A DNA stretch of 64,000 bases from Allobosea sp. WAO (GCF_001509835.1 NZ_JXTJ01000001.1:109140-173139), one strand, 5' to 3'; shown: positions 53,289 to 62,090, counted from the stretch's first letter. Numbers and translations are program-made. Notes: generated from the sequence alone by a model not told the origin.

Positions 53289-53363
53289 TGGTGCCGGCGG
53301 AGAGGATCGAACTCCCGACCTTCGGTTTACAAAACCGCTGCACTACCGCTGTGCTACGCCGGC
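53289..53363 (-). tRNA. tRNA-Thr (anticodon TGT)
   Basis: 75 nt including encoded CCA. Acceptor stem GCCGGCG / CGCCGGC, D-arm GCAC..GTGC, anticodon loop TTTGTAA giving TGT (codon ACA), T-arm GGGAGTTCGATCCTCTC. One G-A mismatch at the base of the anticodon stem. Isolated from other tRNAs. Confidence 0.95.
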
Positions 53364-53557
53364 TCCGGCGCTGCGGTACCAGCCCGGCGCCGCGAGAGCA
53401 AGCGAGACCGTGCCGAAGATGCGATGGACGCGGCGCTTAAGGCTGGAGCGGCGTCGGAATGCAGCTCGGCTGAAACGGCCTTGCCGCCAGCCTGCGCTCC
53501 GGCTGCCACTCCCGCTCGCTGCCGAGATGGCGACTTCGTCTTCCCTCTGCGTTGGCT

Positions 53558-53722
53558 TCAGCGCCAGATGCTCCATGTGAAGAGAACACCGACGATGAAG
53601 GACAGTGCGGTCGAGATCGCCCAGATCAGCGTGCCCGCGGCTACGATGGCCGTCACAAGATTGATCAAGACTTTGTCTTTCAAGCCGAACAGCGAGCACC
53701 ACCAGGCAATCAAGTTCTTCAC
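53558..53722 (-). CDS. 54-aa small membrane protein
   Basis: Frame reading MKNLIAWWCSLFGLKDKV, then hydrophobic stretches (LINLVTAIVAAGTLIWAIST; LSFIVGVLFTWSIWR). GTG start with GGAGG 6 nt upstream and a stop TGA at 53558. Two membrane helices with a short turn are likely, with a basic N-terminal segment. Family not recognised. Longer frames in other phases have low-complexity translations. Confidence 0.62.
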   Translation of the reverse strand: MKNLIAWWCSLFGLKDKVLINLVTAIVAAGTLIWAISTALSFIVGVLFTWSIWR

Positions 53723-53897
53723 GCGCAGCCTCCTGCAGGCTGGCAGAGAGCGATGGCCTGCGTCGAAAACTCTATAGGGCGCAGATGTTAAGAAGAGCCG
53801 GCGCTATAGCGCGTCGCATCGACTTCCGGTCGGCAGGTCATCTTCCGCTGGCTTCAAGCATTCGCCGAGACTGTGCCGACCCATTGCTGTCTCCAAC

Positions 53898-53924
53898 AAA
53901 AAAGCCCCGCCACGAGGGCGGGGC
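53898..53924 (-). terminator. Strong Rho-independent terminator
   Basis: Minus strand: GCCCCGCC, 5-nt loop, GGCGGGGC followed by TTTTTT (complement of 53898-53903). 8-bp perfect stem. Terminates the MHS transporter, whose stop is at 53961. Confidence 0.92.
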
Positions 53925-53960
53925 TCGGCAGCCGGCGGTGCCGGCCGATCGTAAAGCCGA

Positions 53961-55628
53961 TCAGTGGTCGTAGGTCATGATGTCGCGATCCTTGGTCTCG
54001 GGCACGAAGAGCATGCCGATGACGAAGGTCATCATCGCGATCACGATCGGGTACCAGAGGCCGTAGTAGATGTCGCCGGTGCCGGCCACCATGGCGAACG
54101 AGGTCGCCGGCAGCAGGCCGCCGAACCAGCCGTTGCCGATATGGTAGGGCAGCGACATGCCGGTGTAGCGGATGCGGGTCGGGAAGAGCTCGACCAGGGC
54201 GGCGGCGATCGGGCCGTAGACCATCGTCACATAGATGACGAGGATGGTCAGGATCGCGATGACCGTCAGCGACTGGCCGCCGAACAGCGCGCCCATGAAG
54301 CCGGTCTTGACGATGCGGGCGTCGCCAGCCGCCGGATAGCCGGCAGCGACGGCTTCCTTGGCGATGTTGGCGGCGAAGCTGGCGTCGATCGCGACTTCCT
54401 TGCCGTTGACCGTGACCTTGGCCGGGGTGCCGGCCGGGGCCGGAGCCTGGGTGTAGACGATCGCCTGCGTGGCGAGCGTGCGGCGGGCGATGTCGCAGGG
54501 CTGGGTGAAGGTGCGCACGCCGACCGGATCGAAGACCGAGCCGCAGGTGGCGGGATCGGCGACGACCTGGACCTTGACGTTGGCATGGGCCGCGGCGAGG
54601 CCGGGGTTGGCGGCCTTGGTGAGGGCGCCGAACAGCGGGAAGTAGGTCAGCGCCGCGATCAGGCAGCCAGCAAGGATGATCGGCTTGCGGCCGATCTTAT
54701 CCGACAGCGCGCCGAAGACGATGAAGCCGCCGGTGCCGAGGATGAGCGACCAGGCGATCAGCACGTTGGCCGAGTAGAGGTCGACCTTCAGGATGCTCTG
54801 GATGAAGAACAGGGCGTAGAACTGGCCGGTGTACCAGACGACGGCCTGGCCGGCGGTGAGGCCGAACAGCGCGAGCAGGGCGATCCTGGCGTTCTTCCAC
54901 TGGCCGAAAGCCTCGGAGAGCGGCGCCTTCGAGCCGGTGCCTTCTTCCTTCATCTTCTTGAAGGCGGGGGATTCCTGCATCTGCATGCGGATCCAGACCG
55001 AGATCGCCAGCAGGAAGATCGAGGCCAGGAACGGGATGCGCCAGCCCCAGGCGGTGAACTCGGCCTCGCCCATGGTGGTGCGGATGCCGAGGATGACGAT
55101 CAGCGAGAGCAGCAGGCCGAGCGTCGCCGTGGTCTGGATCCAGGAGGTGTAGAAGCCGCGGCGGCCGGGAGGGGCGTGCTCGGCGACATAGACCGCGGCG
55201 CCACCATACTCGCCGCCGAGCGCGAGGCCCTGCAGCATGCGCAGGATGATCAGGATGACCGGGGCGATCCAGCCGATCGAGTTGTAGCTGGGCAGCAGGC
55301 CGACCAGGAAGGTCGAGGCGCCCATGATCACGATGGTGACGAGGAAGGTGTATTTGCGGCCGATCAGGTCACCCAGGCGACCGAAGAAGAGCGCGCCGAA
55401 GGGACGGACGAGGAAGCCGGCGGCGAAGGCGAGCAGCGCGAAGATGGCGCGCGTGTTCGGGTCGAAGGCCGAGAAGAAATGCGCGCCGATCATCACGGCG
55501 AGCGAGCCGTAGAGATAGAAATCGTACCATTCGAAGACCGTGCCCAAGGAGGAGGCGAGGATGACTCGCTTCTCTTCCTTGGTCATCGGGCGTGGGCCGG
55601 CGGCCCCCGATGCCTGTGCAATGCTCAT
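53961..55628 (-). CDS. MFS transporter, metabolite:H+ symporter (MHS) type, with periplasmic insert
   Basis: Opening SLGTVFEWYDFYLYGSLAVMIGAHFF is the MHS signature; motif A appears as GRLGDLIGRKYTFL and later GALSDKIGRKPIIL, plus RMLQGLALGGEYGGAAVYVAEHAP. Family members import organic acids such as citrate, alpha-ketoglutarate or proline/betaine. 555 aa is longer than the usual 430-ish because of an approximately 100-residue insert after the eighth helix (ANPGLAAAHANVKVQVVAD...) with two Cys (TCGSVF, QPCDIA). Substrate unknown. Confidence 0.92.
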   Translation of the reverse strand: MSIAQASGAAGPRPMTKEEKRVILASSLGTVFEWYDFYLYGSLAVMIGAHFFSAFDPNTRAIFALLAFAAGFLVRPFGALFFGRLGDLIGRKYTFLVTIVIMGASTFLVGLLPSYNSIGWIAPVILIILRMLQGLALGGEYGGAAVYVAEHAPPGRRGFYTSWIQTTATLGLLLSLIVILGIRTTMGEAEFTAWGWRIPFLASIFLLAISVWIRMQMQESPAFKKMKEEGTGSKAPLSEAFGQWKNARIALLALFGLTAGQAVVWYTGQFYALFFIQSILKVDLYSANVLIAWSLILGTGGFIVFGALSDKIGRKPIILAGCLIAALTYFPLFGALTKAANPGLAAAHANVKVQVVADPATCGSVFDPVGVRTFTQPCDIARRTLATQAIVYTQAPAPAGTPAKVTVNGKEVAIDASFAANIAKEAVAAGYPAAGDARIVKTGFMGALFGGQSLTVIAILTILVIYVTMVYGPIAAALVELFPTRIRYTGMSLPYHIGNGWFGGLLPATSFAMVAGTGDIYYGLWYPIVIAMMTFVIGMLFVPETKDRDIMTYDH

Positions 55629-55953
55629 GATCCGCTCCCGTAGTTCGTTCCCCCGGCGCAGCGGACCACCCGCTACGCCTCCACGCCGCCTTGCAGCGGT
55701 CTTTGCGTTGGAGCCGGGCGTTGCCGACTCACCAAAGGCCCTAGAAAAGACAAGTTTGATGGGGAACGAATGAGCCCACAGCCCCCAAGCTTCAAGCAGG
55801 CACTTGGTCTTGCACCAAAGGGTGTAAGACTAACGACTCATTAACGGGTGAGGCCTGCTTTCCGCCGTCATCCGGCGCCCGACTCGCCTTCCCGGCATAA
55901 GGCGGCTAGCGTCTCCTTCCAGCGGCGATTCCGAAGGACAGGAGGGGAGCGAC
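55629..55953. other. Divergent region between MHS transporter and secreted protein
   Basis: 325 bp with no gene; contains the inverted repeat listed at 55807-55830 and presumably both promoters. Confidence 0.5.
55807..55830. promoter_or_regulatory. Inverted repeat, possible operator
   Basis: GTCTTGCACC-AAAG-GGTGTAAGAC: 10-bp arms with one mismatch, 4-bp spacer, in the divergent region upstream of the MHS transporter. No T-run follows on either strand. Confidence 0.4.
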
Positions 55954-56439
55954 ATGGTCGGCATCCCGGTTTTCCGTCTGGCCTGCATTGCGGGCGGCCT
56001 GCTGGCACTGGGCTCGAGCGCCTTCGCGAGGCCCGCAGGTGGTCCCGCCGCTCCGGCGGGGGTGCGAGCGCCGGCCCTGGCCTCGGCGGCGCAGGCTCGC
56101 CCGTTGGCGATGCCGGGGCGGCCGTTCCAGGGAGGCCCGCGCGGACGCGGCTTCCATCGTCCGGGCTATGGTTATGGCCTCGGCGGCTACTGGCCGGGGT
56201 TCTACGATCCCTCGCCGCGACTTTCGGTGCGGACCAGCCAGCCGGACTATCGCTTCGAGCGCGCCGAACCGTCGATCCCGGTCGCCGTCGGCATCCCGCG
56301 CCCGCCCGTGGCCGATCCGGTGATCTACCGGATCGAGGGGGAGCGCGGCCGGCAGGTCGTCCGCGTCATCCGGATCGGCGCCAACGACGTCCTGCCGCTC
56401 GAAACCGGCGAGCGACGCGTCCCGGCCGGGAAGCGCTGA
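55954..56439 (+). CDS. Exported Gly/Pro/Arg-rich hypothetical protein
   Basis: 161 aa with signal peptide LACIAGGLLALGSSAFA and a low-complexity Gly/Arg/Tyr-rich middle (RGRGFHRPGYGYGLGGYW). C-terminal part VIYRIEGERGRQVVRVIRIG looks like a small folded unit. GGAGGGGAGCGAC before the ATG is a strong ribosome site. Function unknown; periplasmic or envelope location inferred from the signal peptide. Confidence 0.8.
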   Translation: MVGIPVFRLACIAGGLLALGSSAFARPAGGPAAPAGVRAPALASAAQARPLAMPGRPFQGGPRGRGFHRPGYGYGLGGYWPGFYDPSPRLSVRTSQPDYRFERAEPSIPVAVGIPRPPVADPVIYRIEGERGRQVVRVIRIGANDVLPLETGERRVPAGKR

Positions 56440-56445
56440 GCGGGC

Positions 56446-57246
56446 TCAGCGCTGCCGTGTTGCGGCGTAGAGCGCGATCGCGGTGGCGTTGGAGACGTTG
56501 AGGCTCTTGATCACGCCGGGCATGTCGAGCCGGGCGAGGTGGTCACAGAGCTCGCGGCTGCGCTGGCGCAGGCCCTTGCCCTCGGCGCCCATGACCATGA
56601 CGAGCGGGCGGTGCAGGGCGACGTCGTCGAGCGAGACATCCCCTTCCGAGTCGAAGCCGACGCGCAGGAAGCCGCGCTTGCCGAGCTTGTCGAGCGCGTC
56701 GCCAAGGTTCTTCACGGCGATCAGCGGCACATGCTCGAGCGCGCCGGAGGCTGATTTGGCGAGCACGCCTGTCGCCGCCGGCGAATGGCGGATGGTTACG
56801 ATCACCGCCGCGACGGCGAAGGCCGCCGCCGAGCGCAGGATGGCGCCGACATTGTGCGGGTCGGTGATCTGGTCGAGCGCGAGGACGACGGCATCGTCCG
56901 GCAGCGTGTCGAGATCGGGCGAGGGCAGGGGATCGCAGACGAGATAGAGCCCTTGATGCACGGAATCAGGCGTCAGAAGGCGGTCGATCTCGGAGGGGCG
57001 CACCAGCTCGGGCGCGATCGGCAGTTCGCCGATCTCCTCGCCGAGGCGCTTCAAGGCGTTCTCCGTGACCAGCAGCTTGCGGAAGCGCCGGCGCGGATTG
57101 CGCAGCGCCTCGATCACCGGATGGGCGCCGTAGAGGATCGCCTCGTCGATATCGCCCGGGCGATGCGGCGGCGGACCATCCTGGCGCGGGCGGAAGCTGC
57201 GGCCGGAAGGCTTGCCGGTTGGGCGCGGGCGGAAAGGGGCGGGCAT
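56446..57246 (-). CDS. rlmB: 23S rRNA (guanosine(2251)-2'-O)-methyltransferase RlmB-like
   Basis: SPOUT (TrmH-type) methyltransferase with an N-terminal substrate-binding domain (AILYGAHPVIEALRNPRRRFRKLLVTENA) and the three SPOUT motifs: DPHNVGAILRSAAAF, MVMGAEGKGLRQRSREL and IKSLNVSNATAIALYAA. ATG 57246 has GGGAG just upstream; the longer frame runs back through other sequence. 266 aa. Probably methylates G2251 in the 23S P-loop; TrmH-like tRNA activity is less likely. Confidence 0.92.
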   Translation of the reverse strand: MPAPFRPRPTGKPSGRSFRPRQDGPPPHRPGDIDEAILYGAHPVIEALRNPRRRFRKLLVTENALKRLGEEIGELPIAPELVRPSEIDRLLTPDSVHQGLYLVCDPLPSPDLDTLPDDAVVLALDQITDPHNVGAILRSAAAFAVAAVIVTIRHSPAATGVLAKSASGALEHVPLIAVKNLGDALDKLGKRGFLRVGFDSEGDVSLDDVALHRPLVMVMGAEGKGLRQRSRELCDHLARLDMPGVIKSLNVSNATAIALYAATRQR

Positions 57247-57354
57247 GGGAACTCCCGAATTGTCGAGCGTCTGCCCTGCCACGATGCGCCGCGCTTGACC
57301 AGTCCGGAGCAAGGCGCGCTGCCGATAGATGTCACCGACGCATGGGAAACAACG

Positions 57355-57909
57355 ATGACCGACGACGACAACGCCTTCTTCGTGATCACCGGCGGGCCGG
57401 GAGCCGGCAAGACCACGCTGCTGGCCGCGCTGGCGGCAGCGGGCTATGCGACCGCGCCGGAAGGCGGGCGGGCGATCATTCGCGACCAGATGGCGATCGA
57501 CGGGCCGGCACTGCCCTGGCGCGAGCGGGCCCTGTTCGCCGAGCTGATGCTGGGCTGGGACATGCGATCGCATGCCGAGGCGCGCGATCGCGGCGGCATC
57601 GTGCTGTTCGACCGCGGCGTGCCAGATGTCGCCGGCTATCTCTCCCTGTCGGGGCTCGCGATCCCCGCGCATCTGGAGCGGGCGGCGCGGCAGGTGCGCT
57701 ATCGCCGGCTGGTCTTCGCGGCGCCGCCCTGGCGCGCGATCTTCGCCGGGGATGCCGAGCGCAAGCAGGATTTCGCCGAGGCCGAGCGGACTTTTGCGGC
57801 AGTGACGCGTGCTTATCGCGCCTTCGGCTACGAGCCGGTCGAACTGCCGCTCGCCAGTGTCGCCGAGCGTGTCGCCTTCGTCAGGGCGCGAATCGCTGAG
57901 GCAGGCTGA
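57355..57909 (+). CDS. AAA_28-type ATPase
   Basis: Small P-loop protein: FFVITGGPGAGKTTLLAAL (Walker A), VLFDRGVPDVAGYL (Walker B-like), and the YRAFGYEPVELPLASVAERVAFV C-terminus. Members are predicted nucleotide or nucleoside kinase-like ATPases of unknown role. ATG 57355; 184 aa. Divergent from rlmB with about 100 bp between. Confidence 0.86.
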   Translation: MTDDDNAFFVITGGPGAGKTTLLAALAAAGYATAPEGGRAIIRDQMAIDGPALPWRERALFAELMLGWDMRSHAEARDRGGIVLFDRGVPDVAGYLSLSGLAIPAHLERAARQVRYRRLVFAAPPWRAIFAGDAERKQDFAEAERTFAAVTRAYRAFGYEPVELPLASVAERVAFVRARIAEAG

Positions 57910-57980
57910 GACACTCGCGTTCCGCCGCGCGGCGATCGGCGTTATTCTGGTCTTCCACTCCGTTTTCCGGGAGAGGGCCT

Positions 57981-58559
57981 ATGGACGCGATGCCGGAAGC
58001 CGGGGCGATGCGCACCGGGCGGACGCTGAACCATCTGACGCCGGGGCGCGAATGCGGCGATTGCGTCGCCTGCTGCGAGGTGCTGCGCATCGTCGATCCC
58101 GAAGTCGGCAAGCCGGCCGGGGTGATGTGCCGTCACAATACCGGCAAGGGCTGCGGCATCCATGCGACGCGGCCGCAGATCTGTCGGAGCTGGTTCTGCC
58201 TGTGGCGACGAATCGACGCGATGCCGGACGAGGCGCGGCCGGACCGCTGCGGCGTGATCTTCTGCCTGGAAGGTGAGGAGAGCCACCCGAACCCGTTCGC
58301 GCGATTCTGCGTGGTGGCACGCCCGATCGGTAGATCGCGGGCCTTGCGCAGCCCGATCGTGCGGGAGGTCATCGCGATGTTTGTCCGCCAGGGCACGCTT
58401 CCGGTCTGGCAGCATCGGCACGGGGTGCGGACGCTGATTTATCCTCCGCCCGATCTCGCCGATGCGATCGAGCGGCCGAAAACCACGCCATTTCAGGCCC
58501 TGGTGCCGGCGGCGACGGCCTGGTTGCGCCAACACGGAGCGCCGCGAGTGGTGGACTGA
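57981..58559 (+). CDS. YkgJ-like cysteine-cluster protein
   Basis: 192 aa with the zinc/iron cluster pattern CGDCVACCEVLRI (CxxCxxCC) followed by MCRHNTGKGCGIHATRPQICRSWFC, the signature of the YkgJ family (putative Fe-S or Zn binding). Downstream part contains RFCVVARPIGRSRALRSPIVREVIAMFV. ATG 57981 with GAGAGG upstream. No fixed function; 71 bp after the AAA ATPase stop, same strand. Confidence 0.87.
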   Translation: MDAMPEAGAMRTGRTLNHLTPGRECGDCVACCEVLRIVDPEVGKPAGVMCRHNTGKGCGIHATRPQICRSWFCLWRRIDAMPDEARPDRCGVIFCLEGEESHPNPFARFCVVARPIGRSRALRSPIVREVIAMFVRQGTLPVWQHRHGVRTLIYPPPDLADAIERPKTTPFQALVPAATAWLRQHGAPRVVD

Positions 58560-58698
58560 AGCGCATCTCGTCGCTGATCATTCGTTTTAGGCGTTGACAG
58601 GCGGGCGGCCTCTCACCATAAGTCCGGCCGCGCCTGCCGCCCTTCACAAAAGTGAAACAGCGGCTGCGGCCGGCCTTCGGGCCAGCCAGCGAAACGGC

Positions 58699-58783
58699 GG
58701 GGGAATGTCCCGAGCGGCAAAGGGGGCGGACTGTAAATCCGCTGGCTATGCCTTCGCAGGTTCGAGTCCTGCTTCCCCCACCA
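58699..58783 (+). tRNA. tRNA-Tyr (anticodon GTA)
   Basis: 85 nt with long variable arm (GGCTATGCCTTC region) as expected for tRNA-Tyr. Acceptor GGGGGAA / TTCCCCC, anticodon loop CTGTAAA giving GTA, CCA encoded. First of a tRNA-Tyr, tRNA-Gly pair preceding tuf. Confidence 0.97.
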
Positions 58784-58946
58784 CCTTCGTCCTGCGGGAC
58801 GAGGAAAGGCGCGCCTTCCTGAAAGACGCGCCAGACGACCATGCGGTGACAGCGCAACGCTTTCACCGCGACGCCTGCGGCCCTTGCCGGCAGCTGGCGA
58901 TGACGGGTTGACACCGGGCCGCGCGATGCGGAACTTGTCGCCCAGC

Positions 58947-59020
58947 GCGGGTGTAGCTCAATGGTAGAGCAGCAGCCTTCCAAGCTGAATACCCGGGTTC
59001 GATTCCCGGTACCCGCTCCA
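58947..59020 (+). tRNA. tRNA-Gly (anticodon TCC)
   Basis: 74 nt, acceptor GCGGGTG / TACCCGC, anticodon loop CTTCCAA giving TCC (GGA/GGG codons), CCA encoded. In many proteobacteria tRNA-Tyr(GTA), tRNA-Gly(TCC) directly precede tuf; here 4.9 kb lies between. Confidence 0.97.
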
Positions 59021-59489
59021 TCGCCCTTCTGTTCGATTCCAAAGAGATAGGCCGGAAGCTCGGTCAGCCATTCCAACTCATATGGCTGATGACTGGGATC
59101 GACCTCCAGCTTCCGCTCGAATCATCTTCCGTTGCGGCTCTCCCCGATCAGGCGGGCGTCGCCGGTTCGCCGAACCCTCACCGGATCGACAAAGGTTGCC
59201 GGTCGAGAAGAGCTTGTGCGAGCGCTCGATTGAGCTAGCCGTCCCGGCGCCGACATCTGCAGGGCTCGCGCTGCCGGGCGAAGATCTAGACACTTCGGAA
59301 CCGGCGCATGTCGCAGCGACCGCTTCGCCTCTCGAACATTCAAACTGAGAGGAAAGCTGCAGCGTTTCCCTAACCGTAATTGAGGTTCGAAGCTCTCGCG
59401 CTGCCGTAAGGGCCCGGCATGTAAGCTTCCTGTAAGTCAGCCACCGTACACATGCCCCATCGAAACGACGCAAGTGATGGAGCAGAGCG
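59021..59489. other. 469-bp gene-free stretch after tRNA-Gly
   Basis: No convincing gene on either strand; short frames lack ribosome sites. It must contain the promoter for the double-glycine-leader gene; TGTAAGCTTCCTGTAAG-like repeats occur near 59419-59435 but I cannot assign them. Confidence 0.5.
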
Positions 59490-59762
59490 ATGAACACCAA
59501 GCGCGACAACGTTGCTTTGAATGACGAGGCCCTGGATGCCGTGAGCGGCGGCTTCAACCTCTACGACTCCATCTGCAACATCGGCGATACGGTCGAGAAG
59601 TCCATTCAGTCGGGTGTGGAGCTCGGGATCTACGCCGGTCCGCCCGGGGTTCTGGCCGGCGCTTTCGGGGGGGCCTTCTACGGCGCCCTGGACGGCGTCA
59701 AAGCCGAAGCGGCGAGCGCGGCGGGCGAGGCGGTCGACGCCCTGCGGAAAATGGGCCGCTGA
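59490..59762 (+). CDS. Double-glycine-leader peptide precursor (bacteriocin/microcin-like)
   Basis: 90-aa precursor. Residues 1-21 form a textbook GG leader: LNDEALDAVSGG, with the conserved acidic/hydrophobic pattern (L10, E13, L15, V18) and cleavage after Gly21. The predicted 69-aa mature product begins FNLYDSICNIGD, has one Cys (Cys29) and a glycine-zipper stretch (GVLAGAFGGAFYGALDG, residues 53-69) typical of membrane-acting class II bacteriocins and related peptides. GGAG 8 nt before the ATG. A stem-loop follows 20 bp after the stop. No C39 peptidase/ABC exporter or immunity gene is visible in the window, so export and purpose are open. Confidence 0.82.
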   Translation: MNTKRDNVALNDEALDAVSGGFNLYDSICNIGDTVEKSIQSGVELGIYAGPPGVLAGAFGGAFYGALDGVKAEAASAAGEAVDALRKMGR

Positions 59763-59780
59763 ATTTTCTTGCACGCTTCA

Positions 59781-59818
59781 GTTGGTCCGCGGTGGGTTGA
59801 CGCTCGGCGCGGGCCAAC
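59781..59818 (+). terminator. Stem-loop after the GG-leader peptide gene
   Basis: GTTGGTCCGCG (59781-59791) pairs with CGCGGGCCAAC (59808-59818), 11 bp with one G-U pair and a 16-nt loop. No T-run, so possibly an mRNA 3'-stabilising or weak terminator element; also lies between convergent genes. Confidence 0.4.
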
Positions 59819-59913
59819 GAACGACTAGCCCGTCATAGTGCTCGATCTCTGATCGAAGCTTCGCCGTTGCGGCGCCGGCTCTGTGGCCTTTACGCCGCTT
59901 CCGGCGCTCGTCG

Positions 59914-61974
59914 TCAGCGCCACATGCCTCGCATCTTGGCGCGCACGTCGATCTTCGGCCCGGTCGACGCGGCCCGTTCGCCCGCAGGTGCCGCCAGGGG
60001 CCAGGCCCGGCGCTCGAAATGCTTCAGCAGGCTGTCGGGGATGAAGCGCGTGCGTGCTGCATAGACGTGCCGGTCGCCGGTGGAGGACTGGCCGTGTGTG
60101 AAGAAGCGCTGCGGCACCATCAGGTGCAGATCGTCCTTGGCCCGGGTCATGGCGACATAGAGCAGGCGCCGCTCCTCCTCGAGCTCGTCCTTTGAGCCGG
60201 CGCCGAGATCGATCGGCATGCAGCCATCGACGATGTTCAGGACGAAGACCGATTTCCATTCCTGCCCCTTGGCCGAATGGATGGTCGAGAGGATGAGATA
60301 GTCCTCGTCGAGATGCGGCACGCCTGCCTGGTCGCTCGTCGCATCCGGCGGATCGAGTGTCAGCTCGGTCAGGAAGCGTTCGCGCGAGGGATAGCCGCCG
60401 GCGATCTGCTCGAGCTGCAGGAGGTCGGCCTGGCGTGTGGACGCATCTTCATGGATGCGCTCCAGATGCGGCTCGTACCAGAGCCGGGCGCGCTCGATCT
60501 CTGCCGGCCAGCCTGATCTGCCCGAGCGCAAATGCTCGATCGCCTCGACGAACGAGGACCAGTCTTCTCCGGCACGCGGTGGCGCGGGAGCGTCGCGCAG
60601 GGTCTCTATACCGTCCGGCGCCTGTGCCAGATGCTCGATGACGCGCTGGGCCGAGGTCGGGCCGACCCCGGGCAGGAGTTGCATCACGCGAAAGGCCGAG
60701 ACGCGGTCGCGCGGGTTCTCGACAAAGCGCAGCAGCGCCAGCAGGTCCTTGACGTGCGCGGCGTCGAGGAACTTCAGCCCGCCGAACTTCACGAACGGGA
60801 TATTGCAGCGGGTCAGCTCGATCTCGAGCGGGCCACTATGGTGAGAGGCGCGGAAGAGCACCGCCTGCTGTTTCAGCGTCGTGCCGGCCTCGCGGTTCTC
60901 CAGCACCTTCTGCGCGATGAAGCGCGCCTGGTCGGCCTCGTCCCGGACATTGACCAGTTCGGGCGCCGCGCCGGCGGCCCGGTCGGTCCAGAGGTTCTTG
61001 GTGAAGCGCTCGGCGGCGAGGTCGATCACGGCATTGGCGGCCGAGAGGATCGCCTGCGTCGAGCGGTAGTTCTGGTCGAGCGTGATGATCTCGGCCGGCG
61101 GCGAGAAGGCCAGCGGGAAATCGAGGATGTTGCGGACGGTTGCGGCGCGGAAGGAATAGATCGACTGCGCATCGTCGCCCACCACGGTCAGCCCACGGCC
61201 ATCGGGCTTGAGCGCCAGCAGGATCGACGACTGCAGCCGGTTGGTGTCCTGGTACTCGTCGACCATGACATGGTCGAAGCGCGCACCGACATCGGCAGCG
61301 AGGTCGCCATCGGTCATCGCCTGGGCCCAGTAGAGCAGCAGATCGTCGTAATCGAGCACGTTCTGCTGCTGCTTGGCCTCGACATAGGTCGCGAAGAGCT
61401 GCTTCAGCTCGTCGGCCCAGCCGATGCACCAGGGATAGGACAGCCGCAGCACCTCCTCGATCGGCTGCTCGGCGTTCACGCAGCGCGAATAGATCGACAG
61501 ACACGTCCCCTTGGTCGGAAAGCGCGCCTCGGTCTTCGAGAAGCCGAGCTCGTGCCGGACGAGGTTCATCAGGTCGGCGGCGTCCTCGCGATCGTGGATC
61601 GTGAAGGCGGGGTCGAGCCCGATCTGCTCGGCGAGGTCACGCAGCAGCCGCGCCCCGACGCCATGGAAGGTACCGGCCCAGCTCAATGCGTCGACTACAA
61701 CGCCGGCACCATCGCCCATCACCTTGCGGGCGATGCGCTCGACCCGGCGCGTCATCTCTGACGCCGCACGCCTGGAGAAGGTCATCAGGAGGATGCGCCG
61801 CGGGTCGGCGCCGCAGACGAGCAGATGGGCGACACGATGTGCCAGCGTGTTGGTCTTGCCCGAGCCGGCGCCGGCGATGATCAGGACAGGCGGTGCAGGC
61901 GCCGCGTCTCCGCCATGGGACACAGCGCGCCGCTGGGCCGGATTGAGGCCGTCGAGATAAACGTGTGCGTTCAT
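59914..61974 (-). CDS. UvrD/PcrA-family ATP-dependent DNA helicase
   Basis: Superfamily 1A 3'-5' helicase of 686 aa. Motifs: Q-motif GLNPAQRRAVSHGG, Walker A IAGAGSGKTNTLAHRVA, motif Ia MTFSRRAASEMTRRV, Walker B FDHVMVDEYQDTNRLQ, motif III VVGDDAQSIYSFRAA, motif IV DQNYRSTQAIL, motif V TIHSAKGQEWKSVFVLN, motif VI EEERRLLYVAMTRAKDDLHL. Shorter than UvrD/PcrA proper, so a UvrD-like paralogue. Divergent from the small ORF at 62127; the region between carries a perfect LexA-type box (62091-62105), 117 bp from this gene's start. Confidence 0.95.
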   Translation of the reverse strand: MNAHVYLDGLNPAQRRAVSHGGDAAPAPPVLIIAGAGSGKTNTLAHRVAHLLVCGADPRRILLMTFSRRAASEMTRRVERIARKVMGDGAGVVVDALSWAGTFHGVGARLLRDLAEQIGLDPAFTIHDREDAADLMNLVRHELGFSKTEARFPTKGTCLSIYSRCVNAEQPIEEVLRLSYPWCIGWADELKQLFATYVEAKQQQNVLDYDDLLLYWAQAMTDGDLAADVGARFDHVMVDEYQDTNRLQSSILLALKPDGRGLTVVGDDAQSIYSFRAATVRNILDFPLAFSPPAEIITLDQNYRSTQAILSAANAVIDLAAERFTKNLWTDRAAGAAPELVNVRDEADQARFIAQKVLENREAGTTLKQQAVLFRASHHSGPLEIELTRCNIPFVKFGGLKFLDAAHVKDLLALLRFVENPRDRVSAFRVMQLLPGVGPTSAQRVIEHLAQAPDGIETLRDAPAPPRAGEDWSSFVEAIEHLRSGRSGWPAEIERARLWYEPHLERIHEDASTRQADLLQLEQIAGGYPSRERFLTELTLDPPDATSDQAGVPHLDEDYLILSTIHSAKGQEWKSVFVLNIVDGCMPIDLGAGSKDELEEERRLLYVAMTRAKDDLHLMVPQRFFTHGQSSTGDRHVYAARTRFIPDSLLKHFERRAWPLAAPAGERAASTGPKIDVRAKMRGMWR

Positions 61975-62090
61975 GCGTGATTCGATCTGCTGTGAGCCGA
62001 GGGCAGCACGAAGCGCCCGGCCGCGGCAATGTCGGATGACAGAAGGAGTGGCTTCGATTGCGAGTCGTGCTTGACTCGCTCCTTCCGTTT

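Noticed and set aside
53964..55643. 559-aa plus-strand frame opposite the MHS transporter
   Set aside because: Composition of an antisense shadow (Asp/Arg/Glu/Gly runs); the minus-strand frame has clear MFS motifs and a terminator.
59125..59348. Short ORFs between tRNA-Gly and the GG-leader gene
   Set aside because: No ribosome sites, Ser/Arg/Pro-rich translations, overlapping on both strands.
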